64,000 nucleotides of DNA. Source: Phoenix dactylifera. Lineage: Eukaryota; Streptophyta; Magnoliopsida; Arecales; Arecaceae. The first letter of the stretch is position 1. Every line of letters begins with the position of its first letter. Where the stretch lies: NCBI RefSeq assembly GCF_009389715.1, contig NW_024067737.1, positions 507,501-571,500 of the forward strand. The letters run 5' to 3'. The notes under the pieces are model-generated. The model was not told where the DNA came from. It did not search any database and saw only the letters and a program-made list of their open reading frames with translations. The position numbers and the translations under genes were made by a program. Positions 10,354 through 19,864 of the stretch are shown in pieces.

Positions 10354-11950
10354 GTAGGTATTTTACCATGGACGATTTCCAGACTTCGAAATCTTCCAGA
10401 ACTTGGCTCACCACGAACTGGAAGTCACTGAAGACCTTTAAGCTGGGGGTGTTAAGCTCTTTAGCCAATTGATCCCGGCAATCAGAGCTTCATACTTCGC
10501 TTTGTTATTGGAAATGGGGAATTCAAAGTGCAGGGCTTGCTCTGCCACTATTCCTTCCGGGCTGGCAAGGATGAGGCCTGCGCCGCTGCCTCTCGATGTT
10601 GAAGAGCCATCAACATGCAGAATCCACGGTCACTCGGAGGCATTTTCTTCTGTCTGATCGAGCGCAGCTGAGGAGTCGTCCGACAATGTGGACTCTACTA
10701 GGAAATCGGCGAGCACTTGGGCTTTGATTGCCGGTCTAGAGCGGTACTCAAGATCGAATTCTCCGAGCTCAACCGCCCACTTTGCAATTCTTCTGGCCCA
10801 ATCAGACCGCTGCAATATTTGCCTGATGAGTTGATCAGTCAGTCGACTATAGGATGTGCCTGAAAGTATGGTCGAAGCTTGTGGGCCGAGGTGACGAGCG
10901 CGTAGACAATTTTCTCTAACTTGGAATATCTGGACTCCACATCTCGTAGGATCCGGCTGGTGTAAAAAATGGACTTCTAGCTCTTATCTTCTTCTCGGAC
11001 CAGCATCGAGCTTACCACTGCTAGGGAGACCGCAAGGTACAGAAAGAGAACCTCCCCATGTTGCGGCTTCGTAAGCAAAGGGGGAGTGGCGAGGTAGCGT
11101 CAGAGCTCTTCAAAGGTTCACTGGCACTCTTCGGACCATACGAAGTCCTTTGGCTTCTTGAGAATTTTGAAGAAGGGGAGGCACCGCTTGGCCGATCGAG
11201 CGACGAATCTTCCAAGAGCCGTCACTCATCTAGCGAGCTGCCGCACCTCGTGGACTGTCCTTGGCGGTGTCATTTCCAGCAACGTCTGGATCTTTTCAAG
11301 ATTATCTTCGATTCCTCGTTGCGTCACCATGAAGCCGAGGAATTTTTCTGAAATGACCCCAAAGGCGCACTTCACAGGGTTGAGCTTCATTCGGTACCTT
11401 CAGAGAGTGGAGAACGCATCTTCCAAGTCAGCAATATGGTGACTGGCTGTCTGGCTTTTTACTAGCATGTCGTCGACGTAGATCAACATGTTCTGCCCGA
11501 TTTGATCTTTAAAGATGTTGTTGACAAGCCGTTGATAGGTCGCACCGGCGTTCTTCAGTCCAAAAGGCATGACCCTGTAACAATAGAGACCATTGTTAGT
11601 AATGAAGGCGGTTTTTTCTTCATCTTTGGATGCCATTCGGATCTGATTATATCCGGAGAAGGCATCCATGAAGGTCAAAAGTTGATGTCCGGAGGTAGCG
11701 TCAACAAGTTGATCGATCCTTGAAAGAGGAAAGCTATCCTTCAGGCAAGCTTTGTTCAGGTCGGTGTAGTCTACGCACATGCGCCATTTTTCATTAGCTT
11801 TCTTTACGAGGACAATGTTCGCAAGCTAATCAGGATAAGTGATTTCCCTGATAAAGCCGTCCTTGAGGAGATTGTCGACCTCTTCGGCTACCGCCTATTG
11901 CTGGTCAGTTGCTAGGCTCTGCTTCTTTTGTCTGATCGGCTTGTGGGTCG
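10354..11950 (-). pseudogene. gypsy reverse transcriptase and RNase H (disrupted)
   Basis: The reverse transcriptase spans about 11950-11000. It shows MCVDYTDLNKACLKDSFP, MDAFSGYNQI, FGLKNAGATYQR and the catalytic YVDD near 11470-11482. The RNase H connection and domain follow (WARRIAKWAVELGEFDLEY near 10800-10745; SNNKAKYEALIAGI near 10480-10520) and continue across the insertion at 1214. It copies element RNA to DNA. TAG stops sit before LANIVLV (about 11828), before AVAEE (about 11896) and near 10979. The domain order places it directly downstream of the protease on the minus strand. Confidence 0.9.
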
Positions 11951-11951
11951 G

Positions 11952-12811
11952 CTATACTTTGAGGTGGTGGACCATCACCTCGGGGTCTATTTCCGGCATA
12001 TCGGCAGACGACCAGGCAAAGATGTCCGTGTTGGCCTGGAGAAACTCGATCACATGGGCTCGAACCTTCGGGCTCAAACTAGACCCGATCTGTACAGTCT
12101 GCTCAGGTTTGTCATCCCTCAGGGGAACACAAAGGAGAGGCTCGCCCGGCTCACTTCGTTGCTGTCTTGGTTCATCCCGTACTTCTAGCCCCTCAATGGG
12201 CAGTGCTTGAGGGGGGAACTCAGCTGGCTGCTTGCCTTTGAGCGCGGTCATGTAACACTGCTTCACGGTTGCCTGATCCCCCCAGACTTTGCCGACCCCT
12301 TTGCTCATAGGAAACCGCATCAAGAGGTGATAAGCTGACACCACCGCTCGGAAGACGTTCAGCCCTGGTCGACCGAGAATGGCGTTGTAGGCCGAAGCGA
12401 CCCGAACCACAAGGAAGTTTAACTTCACAGTACTTTTCTGGGGCGCACTTCCGGCCGTGACGGGTAAGCTGATAACCCCTTCGACGGGCATAGAGTCTCC
12501 TGTAAACCCGACCAGGGGGTGCTCATTCTTTCAAGCTGTTCTCCGGCCATTTCCATCTTTTGAAAGGCATCATAAAACAAGACATCTGCAGAGCTTCCAT
12601 TATCCACCAGAACTCTTTTTACATCATAGTTTGCGATGGCAAAGAAAATCACTACAGCGTCGTTGTGGGAAGTTTCAACACCCTTTAGGTCCTCATCGGA
12701 GAAGGAGATAACCTCCATAGTGCGCAGATGTTTTGAAGGGGCTCCTTCTTTTCGGCTTGTCGTCTCAGGCATTCTAGGTCGTCCTCCACCGATGGTGCGA
12801 ATAACGCCCAC
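11952..12811 (-). pseudogene. gypsy retropepsin-like protease (frameshifted)
   Basis: The N-terminal frame has RVLVDNGSSADVLFYDAF (about 12575-12625), the retropepsin active-site region in the form usual for Tat-type elements. After a frame change in a C-run at about 12521-12525, the other frame continues with MPVEGVISLPV, FLVVRVASAYNAILGRPGLN (about 12350-12410) and reaches the reverse transcriptase. The frame change is consistent with loss of one C. It would process the polyprotein. Confidence 0.85.
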
Positions 12812-14410
12812 GACGGGGCGACTGTTGTTCTGCTCCTTGGGTGGCTCGCGGTTCTGCTCCTCCGGTGCCCTCCTTTTAGATTGGCCGGTAACAAACCGGC
12901 TCAGCCGTCCACGGTGGATGAGTGCCTCAATTTCATCACGGAGCTGATAACAGTCCTCCGTATCATGGTCGTAGTCTTTATGGAAGCATCAGTACTAGTC
13001 CGAGCGCTTCCGTGGAGCTGAGGACCGCATCTTTGATGGAGATCGGAGGTAGCCTCGATCCTCAATCTCCATGAGAATCCCAGTTCGGGTGGAAGAAAGG
13101 GGGTGTACCTCCCGAACTTCGGAAGGGGAGCATACTTGTTGAACTTTTGGGCCAGAGACCTCGGGTCAACCGGGCTCCGGGGTCGGAGAGGATTCTTCTC
13201 ACGCCGAGGAGATCAGCTCCTTAGGCGGGAGCGCTCCTCAAGGCATTTCTTCTTCGTCTTAGTCGGCTACTCGGCCGCCTCTCGTCAAAAGGCCATGGCT
13301 TCCTCGGCCTTGGCGTACTTCTGGGCTCGAGCCAGCATTTTTGCAAAGCTGGTGGAAAAACTTTTCCCGATGGAGAAGAGAAATTTGTAGGACCGAGCTC
13401 CAGTCTTTAGCGTCGATATGGCGATAGACTGATCAAGATCACGAACCTCCCATGTAGCTGAGGTGAAGCGATCGATATAATCTATTAGAGGCTCCCCTTT
13501 CCTCTGCTTAATAGCGAAAAGAGAGTCTAAAGTCTGGCGCTGACGTCGGCTAGCAGCAAAATGGGTGGCGAGTTGCCTTCCCAATTGTTCGAAAGAGAGA
13601 ATCGAACTGGGTTTCAGCCCGGAGAACCAGAGGCGAGCTGCTTTGCGGAGGGTTGCTAGGAAGGCCCTACAAAGCAGGGCGTCCGTGGCTCCTTGGAGAG
13701 TCATGAGAGCCTTGTAGCTCTCCAGGTGGTCCAGAGGATCGGATGAACCTTCATATGGTTCCATTTATGGCATCTTAAACCTCTGGGGGATCGGCTCATC
13801 TGCGACCGATCGTGGGAATGGACACTCGATCGTGAAGTCGACGTCCACATCGCGCCTAGGAGCCTGGTCCTAGAGCGTTTGGATTTGTCGCTCTAGCTCC
13901 TCGACCTTCCTGTTGAGTTCCGACGGGGACGCCGCTGCCTTGGTCGGCGAGGCCTCCCCGGCTCTTGGTCGACACTGCAGGCGCCCCGACACGGGACAGA
14001 CCCTGCCTACGATGGCTGCTTCCGCAATCGAGGGGTTAGGCTTCGGCGTCGGCTCTCAAGATGACGACGGCACGGTGAGCTCTCCCGGCTTGAAGACTGG
14101 GCTCGGTGGGGACTTTGACGATGGCGGGGGCTCCCTTTCGCCCGCCGTATGGTGTCTGATAGGGGAGCGATGCCGCCGGTGACATCCCACGGACTCGCAC
14201 CCACGGAGAGGGGGCGCAGATTGGGCCCCGCTTCGTTGCAGACCCTGGACAATTGCGGTCAGCGTTGAACCTATTGAAAGAGCAGGTCAAATCGCTCTGG
14301 TTGGATTTGCAGGACCTGATCCGTTGGCGCAGGTACTGCATAGGGTGGATTTTGACGAGAGCGGCCGGATAGCGGCGCCCGGCTGCTCGATGCACTCGGA
14401 GCTCCATGAC
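12812..14410 (-). pseudogene. gypsy gag (disrupted)
   Basis: The central retrotrans_gag domain is open from 13764 to 13285 (PLDHLESYKALMTLQGA, LWFSGLKPSSILSF, LATHFAASRRQRQTLDSLF). A knuckle-like CFHKDYDHDTEDCYQL segment lies near 12945-12990 and leads into the protease. The upstream part to about 14407 is proline/arginine-rich and changes frame. Gag forms the particle that carries element RNA. Several stops are present, for example near 12994. The gene starts about 40 nt downstream of the PBS. Confidence 0.82.
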
Positions 14411-14442
14411 TCCTTAGCCTCATGATCACGACTCAGACCCTT

Positions 14443-14454
14443 CCTCTAATATCA
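14443..14454 (-). other. Probable primer-binding site (tRNA-iMet-like)
   Basis: On the minus strand TGATATTAGAGG, matching 9 of 12 bases of the common plant PBS TGGTATCAGAGC. It lies four bases inside the LTR boundary at 14459. Position and sequence agree, but the decay lowers certainty. Confidence 0.6.
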
Positions 14455-14458
14455 GACA

Positions 14459-15287
14459 TGTTGTGGTTCAAATTTGGCCCGAGGGTGACCACGTCGGTAG
14501 AGTCGAGGGAGCCGCCAGTGGTTGGAAGGAGAAGACAGGAGCCAACTCCTATGCGGTGGCCGCGGACCTGCACAAAGCCTCACCGGTGTTTCCGGTGAGG
14601 GCCCTCCGACGATCAAGTTAGAGTAGGGTAAAGTTGGTCCAGCCAAAAATCCCTTAGAAGTTACTGACCGAGCTATTTATAGCCTCAGTGGAGTGGCCCA
14701 GGTGGCTGAGGTACTGTCAGCCCTCATCATGAGGGGGCGTGACTCTGAGCCAGATGGCACGCAGCCTAGGCTGACTGGTGACGTGCGGTACAGCCAGTTC
14801 TTGAGAACGGTAGGATGTTGACAATCACAGCAGGGTATGACCGGAGTAGTCAAGGTGTCGTCTGACTACTGTTGGCCGGTTATGAAGACATAACACGGTA
14901 GTGTGGTGAAGTACGGCCACGTAGGTGGGCATAGGCCCGCACATGGGTGCGATCATTGGCGAGGCCGAGCTCGTTAAGTAGTCGCGTCACGCGTTTGACG
15001 AGGTCGGCTTGGCAGATGCTGGGAGTAGCTCGGCTTTTCGGATTTCGAGATGTGCTCGGTGGAGCGCCCCGAGCTCGAGGGTCGGAGCGTATCGCTGGGG
15101 TTGGTGCCCCGAGCTTGGGCGGGGCGGGTCGGCGATTATCTGGAGGTCCCCCAATCTTTTGACGGAGTCCCGAGGATGAGCTGGCCCTGAGCCGAAGTGG
15201 AGATTCAACTGATTGTTGTTGATGTTGATTGGGCCAAAATCGGACGGCCTTTTAGTTGCAGGTTGGATGATCCATTTTCCCCTATCA
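14459..15287 (-). repeat. 5' LTR of the gypsy element (boundaries inferred)
   Basis: Plus-strand TGTTGTGG... at 14459 to ...CCCCTATCA at 15287, so the LTR has TG/CA ends on both strands and is about 829 bp. It is GC-richer than its surroundings. It has a TATA box on the minus strand and adjoins the PBS-like site. The other LTR lies outside the window, so the outer boundary rests only on the TG/CA rule and the change of sequence character. Confidence 0.55.
14673..14682 (-). promoter_or_regulatory. TATA box in the gypsy LTR
   Basis: CTATAAATAG on the minus strand inside the inferred LTR, about 215 bp before its inner end. It suits initiation near 14640 and transcription toward gag. Confidence 0.55.
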
Positions 15288-15442
15288 GGTGGGATTAGGT
15301 TTGGGTTTTTGTTGGGTATATGTCCTAGAATTAGTTTTGAGCTTGGATTAGTAGCTTAGTGAAGATTTAGGGGGTTCAGGCATGGAAGGTCTTGATTGGA
15401 ATATCCATGTGATCCTTTTATATTTGTGAATCATGCTGGATC
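15288..15442. other. Short non-repeat interval between gypsy LTR and CACTA element
   Basis: 155 bp without an ORF, T-rich on the plus strand. With the CACTA element removed it runs straight into CCTAG and the exon at 26262, so it may be part of an intron. No database support is available. Confidence 0.4.
15440..15442. repeat. CACTA target-site duplication, left (ATC)
   Basis: ATC precedes CACTACAGG and recurs after TAGTG at 26255-26257. Three-base duplications are standard for CACTA elements. Confidence 0.8.
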
Positions 15443-15850
15443 CACTACAGGAAAAAGGACCTATCCCGACGCTTTCGTGGAGCTTTGGCGACGCTAATTA
15501 GCGTCGGCTAAAATACCCCCGACGCAAAGCCAAGCGTCGGCAAAGCGTCGGATATACCAGAGTGGCAAAAGTTTTTGCCGATGCAGGCGTAAAGCGTCGG
15601 CAAAAACATAGATTTACCGACGCTTATATAGCGTCGGCGATAAACCGACAGAGCGTTTTCCCCGACGCTTTTTTGCGTCGGCAATTTCTGATTTACCGAC
15701 GCTTGTATAGCGTCGGCATTAACTTTTCCCCGACGCTTTTAAGCATCGGAAATTGCTCAATTGCCGATGCTTTTGAAGCGTCGGCATAAGCGTGCCGGTG
15801 GTGCCACGACCTTTTTTACCGACGCTTAAAAGCGTCGGGAATTGTCTTTT
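15443..15850. repeat. CACTA left end: TIR and subterminal palindrome array
   Basis: After CACTACAGG there are repeated copies of CCGACGCTT-N-AAGCGTCGG-like palindromes, for example near 15619, 15662, 15697, 15731, 15765 and 15820, plus single arms such as GCGTCGGCAAA. Subterminal repeats of this kind bind the TnpA-class protein in En/Spm elements. Here they could also form hairpins. Confidence 0.88.
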
Positions 15851-16129
15851 TTAAAAAAAATAAAACAATAATCAGTATTATAAAATACAAATTACAAAAC
15901 ATATATTATAACAATATGAACCTGTATTACATTGATACATTGACACAAATACTCAGATCATTCAAAATATGAATATTGATATATCTGATTAAAACTCCAT
16001 GTTTTTAACTCATATATCAGAAAAGCTGCCATACAAATTACAATGTACTCTAAAAAAGCAAATTACAATGTACTCTGAAAAAGCAGAAACATATACATAT
16101 CAAACTCATAAAAGATAATCTAGAATGCA

Positions 16130-19100
16130 TCAGGGACGGGATTCAGCTCCATCATCATCTCTACAAGCGTTTGAAGTATCAGGAATCTACAAAAAAAATA
16201 AAAAAAACCTTAGAAGTTAAGAATAATGTGATACATTAACTCATATATCATAATTGATAATATGTAAAATATTAAAATATATATATAGTTATTTACCTGA
16301 GAAGGGAGAAACCGTTGTAACATGGAAGAAATATTTGTAAGCTGAGACTGCAAATTTGCTTGGTTTTGCTTCAACTCATCAATAGTTGCTTGAAGCCGAC
16401 GAACTTCTGCAGTGTTACTAGATTCTCTGGCATTTCTTGTATATGTGCCCACTGAAGACAACTGAGTGGGGGTAACTCCAACGCTGTAACCCCTCACTCG
16501 ACCATAACGCTCTGGGCCCATCAATTCAGCGAGCACTTGAGCTTCAATATTATGGGTCGCGTCGGATGATGATGACTTCCCGACGCGCTCCGAAATAAGA
16601 TTTGTTGCCCTATCCTATATCTCTCAAAAAAAAAGTCAAATTAATGTATGCCAATAATAAAACCAAAAAAAATACAGCACAAGCCAAAGATGAATACATA
16701 CAACTATATCTCTTGACTCCTTCCGGACAAAGCTGCCATCTCGGTGGGTGTGAGTCATCCTATAAAACTCCACCCTACCAGGCTCCCTCCCATTATCATC
16801 CATCTACAACAAAAAGTATATTTCAAGAGTATACATGCTATATGATAGAATAATTTAAGATAAATTTAAATTATTTCAAGAAAGCTTACGAATTCAGCTC
16901 TACGCCTCGCATAACTCATGGAGCCTGAAGTGTGAGGAACAGTCTGTGATGCTCGAGCAGCTCTACCAATATTGGAATATGTCTTTCCCGAAAAACAATA
17001 AACAATGTAATGCATAAAATGTATAAATTTCTAATCTATAATAATAGTAAATACAATCTAAGGTATTGAAAAAATATACACAACCTGAGCTCTCTCGGAA
17101 AACCAGTAGTGGACAAGCTCCCTCCACTGATGAGAGATTACATCTGGAGGACAAACACGGGCCACCTCCTCTTCAGTCATGCCCTCGTGCTTCCAATCTG
17201 CCTTTAGCTTCGCCTTATATTCTTTCCATTTGCGGTTGACGGACTTCAGCACCCAATCATGGCTATTTGCAGGAAGGACAAACTTTGTCTACATCAAAGT
17301 CAAAAATGTTATATCAATGTTAAATCAAAATAATTGAAGATAGTAAGCAAATTCAATTCTTTACCTCAACAACTCTAAGAAGCTCAACCTTATACGAAGG
17401 AAGCATTTCGTTCCATTTCGTATAGTTGAGTGGACACAATTGTCCCTTCCGCGCAACCGATCCTAAAAAAGTGGATAAAATGCTTGCAGCATTCTTGATG
17501 GGCTGCCCTAGTTCGTTGCAATGGACGACAATCTTCTCATCCTCAGGTAGGCTCCATACGTCCCGTGCTCGAGTGGGCCCTCGTGTTCTCCTCACTCTCC
17601 CCAGTCCATCTATAAAATAAGAAGTCCATTAAAGGCAAATGATTTAAAATAATTAGAACTGGAATGAACATCTAGCCATTAAAAGCAAATGATTTAAAGC
17701 AAAATAGTTAGAACTGGAATGAACCCATAAGCAAATGATTCGGGTGGAGTACTATTTCTAGTTTTTGCCGTGGCTACATTCTTTGGAGTTTTCTAATACA
17801 CAGTGCAGACAAAATTATTGTGCAGCCTTCAAAGGAATATTTCATGTTCCAGAAAATAGAACGTTGCAGCTTGGCAAAAGAACAGTTGGACTACCCTGAG
17901 GCATATGGTTTTCTCCAAGGTAGTATTAAGCTAGCTGTTATTCAAAGACGTATGACAAGTAGTTTCTTTGCAGTGTATTCATAATTTGTAGCTGCAATGT
18001 AATCATGATTGCCAAAATATTATGTTAATTCTTTTTATTAGAATGAAGAGACATTAATCAATTGCTTTGCAGTGAACTGCATGAGAAATTTGGTGTCCCA
18101 CAACAAACTTAGTCAGATTACTGTTTGATGTCAAACTGCCTGGTAGTGAGAGTCCACATAACATTTGAGAAACTGGGCATTAAGTATCATGATCAATCGG
18201 CAAATCATCAGACAAGTTGAATATATGGACTGGATTGACTCAATTGCTGACTTTTTAAGTTTCATACCTTAACATCCGGTATAATAAGTTAATGTTTGTA
18301 TGAATTGCATACCTTGATCACTAGATACTCTTCCCTCTTGTATAATAAGCATCCGGTATATCCTTTAACATGTGCAACATTTTGTTCGAGCCACAAATAC
18401 TCGGTTTGCTTAGAAAGGAAAAGTGCAGCACACAAAATAAAAAAAATGGCGGCAATTAAATATAAATCATAACCCACAAACATGATTCGCTTTATTTGAA
18501 ATCAAAAATAGGTTGCAATGTCTCAACCCAAATAACTGGAACAGGGCTGGTTGATTATTGCTTTAAGTGGGATCATGAGGCTCCATCTTCTTGTAAAACC
18601 AACAGGATAGCAGGCAACGAGACAACTTTTTTTTGAGTCTAATTTATTAAACAGTCATGAATTTGAGTTCAATATCCTATATATGCTGCTGAAAAAACAA
18701 AAAATATCCTTTTCTGTGTTCCCAATTCCTGCGGTCCGGTGGATGGATACGTACTCGCTATTTGGTACATCTAACATCAGAAGCAAACAATCGCTGCACC
18801 ATACTTTTTGGCCGGCGGTAATATCCTTGGCTGAGACTATAGCTTGGGAATTTATTTGGAGATTTTATGGGGTGGGCGTTTTGGCCTGTCTATTGGTAAT
18901 GATGCCTTTTTTCTGTGATAGATGTTGGAGAATATGACTAACGTGCCTTTTTTCTGTGATATTCTCTCAAAATCTTTCATCAATAGATATATGGCATATC
19001 CGAGCATCTAAAAAATATGCCATATGTAATGTACTTTTTTAAAGGCAAATGATTTAAAGGCAAAGGATTGTAAATCAAATTACCCAGGACGTCCACGTCA

Positions 19101-19250
19101 TCCGTGTCTGGACGATCTGCAGGTGGAGCGTGCTCCGACTGGGACCCGGACTGAGTATGGGGCTCATCGGGCTGCTGGGAACGATCAGAAGTAGATCCCA
19201 CGGATGTGTGCTGAAACTCAATATTTCTGAAACGTCTTCCTCGCGGCATA
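16130..19250 (-). CDS. CACTA TnpA-like protein, Transposase_24 family (spliced)
   Basis: Minus-strand gene with apparent exons at about 19250-19085, 17612-17365, 17289-17085, 16982-16890, 16803-16704, 16613-16298 and 16192-16130 (TGA stop). Donor GTAA/GTAT-type and acceptor AG sites are visible at most junctions, and the exon 1-2 join keeps frame. The protein starts MPRGRRFRNIEFQHTS, then has the Transposase_24 core (IVVHCNELGQPIKNAA, LCPLNYTKWNEM, NRKWKEYKAKLKADW) and ends in a probable coiled coil (EVRRLQATIDELKQNQ). In En/Spm this class binds subterminal repeats and regulates transposition. No internal stop was seen in the exons. Intron 1 is unusually long (about 1.47 kb). Confidence 0.8.
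17613..19084 (-). other. Long intron 1 of the TnpA-like gene
   Basis: It carries no coherent CACTA coding. It holds two imperfect copies of an AGAACTGGAATGAAC-containing segment (17635-17725) and two copies of TGCCTTTTTTCTGTGATA (about 18902-18960), plus about 1.2 kb of unrelated-looking sequence (17730-18940) that may have been acquired by insertion or capture. I recognise no gene in it. Confidence 0.5.
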
Positions 19251-19305
19251 TTGTAATCTAGTATGCACAAAAAAGAATCAATATTAGTTAATTATTAAAA
19301 GTACA
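19196..19305. repeat. Direct duplication of TnpA-like exon 1, copy A
   Basis: About 110 bp covering the first codons of the TnpA-like gene and its leader. It matches copy B at 19678-19786 with only a handful of differences. The 370 bp between them (19306-19677) show no CACTA coding. Confidence 0.85.
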
Positions 19306-19677
19306 TTACTTTTAATATTCTTATAAAAGAAGCATTTGATGTAGGAAAGAGCTCTCCTTGTCATTTGTTAGGTTGCCTGTACTTGCAGTCACACATAATA
19401 AAGAACTCAATCAACAATATAAGCAAAAAAGTTACGATATCTAAAAATTCGGAATAAACACACAACAGCAAAGATACATGACAAAAGCTGAAGCCTCCTT
19501 TGTCAAACAGACACCTCGCCAAAATAGATATCTCGTAACAAGTGGGTTTAAGGAATACTACCATCCTCACACATATGAAAAAAATATAATAAAAGTTGTT
19601 CTTTTTGAAGATCAACATTGGACTTTTGATCGAAAAGAATGCCAATTGTTTGTTAATTTTTGTATATGAGTCTTTGG

Positions 19678-19786
19678 TCCCACGGATGTGTGCTGAAACT
19701 CAATATCTCTGAAACGTTTTTCTCGCGGCATATTGTAATCTAATATGCACAAAAAAGAATCAATATTAGTTAAATATTAAAAGTAT
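19678..19786. repeat. Direct duplication of TnpA-like exon 1, copy B
   Basis: Near-identical to copy A. On the minus strand it offers its own ATG (MPREKRFRDIEFQHTSVG, start near 19730) but runs into unrelated sequence and a stop, so it could serve only as an alternative leader or as a decoy first exon. Confidence 0.85.
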
Positions 19787-19864
19787 AGAAATAATTTATA
19801 AATTGCAAAATAATTTAATGCATAAAACTAATGTTTTACTTACCATTAAGAAACTAGCCAGCTC

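Larger units (their letters stand above)
1..15287 (-). mobile_element. Ty3/gypsy LTR retrotransposon, Tat-like, truncated by window edge and interrupted
   Basis: Read on the minus strand from the right, the order is LTR (about 15287 to 14459), PBS, gag, protease, reverse transcriptase, RNase H and integrase, which is the Ty3/gypsy order. The gag resembles that of the Tat branch, with a PLDHLESYKALM-like opening and a CFH...HDTEDC knuckle-like segment. The integrase runs off the left edge, so the 3' end and 3' LTR are not visible. A 9.1-kb insertion lies inside RNase H between 1228 and 10340. Every domain carries stops or frameshifts, so the element is inactive. The family call is secure; the exact lineage is an inference. 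Confidence 0.88.

Noticed and set aside
15562..15789. 75-codon open frame at the CACTA left end
   Set aside because: It is a reading through the palindromic subterminal repeats.
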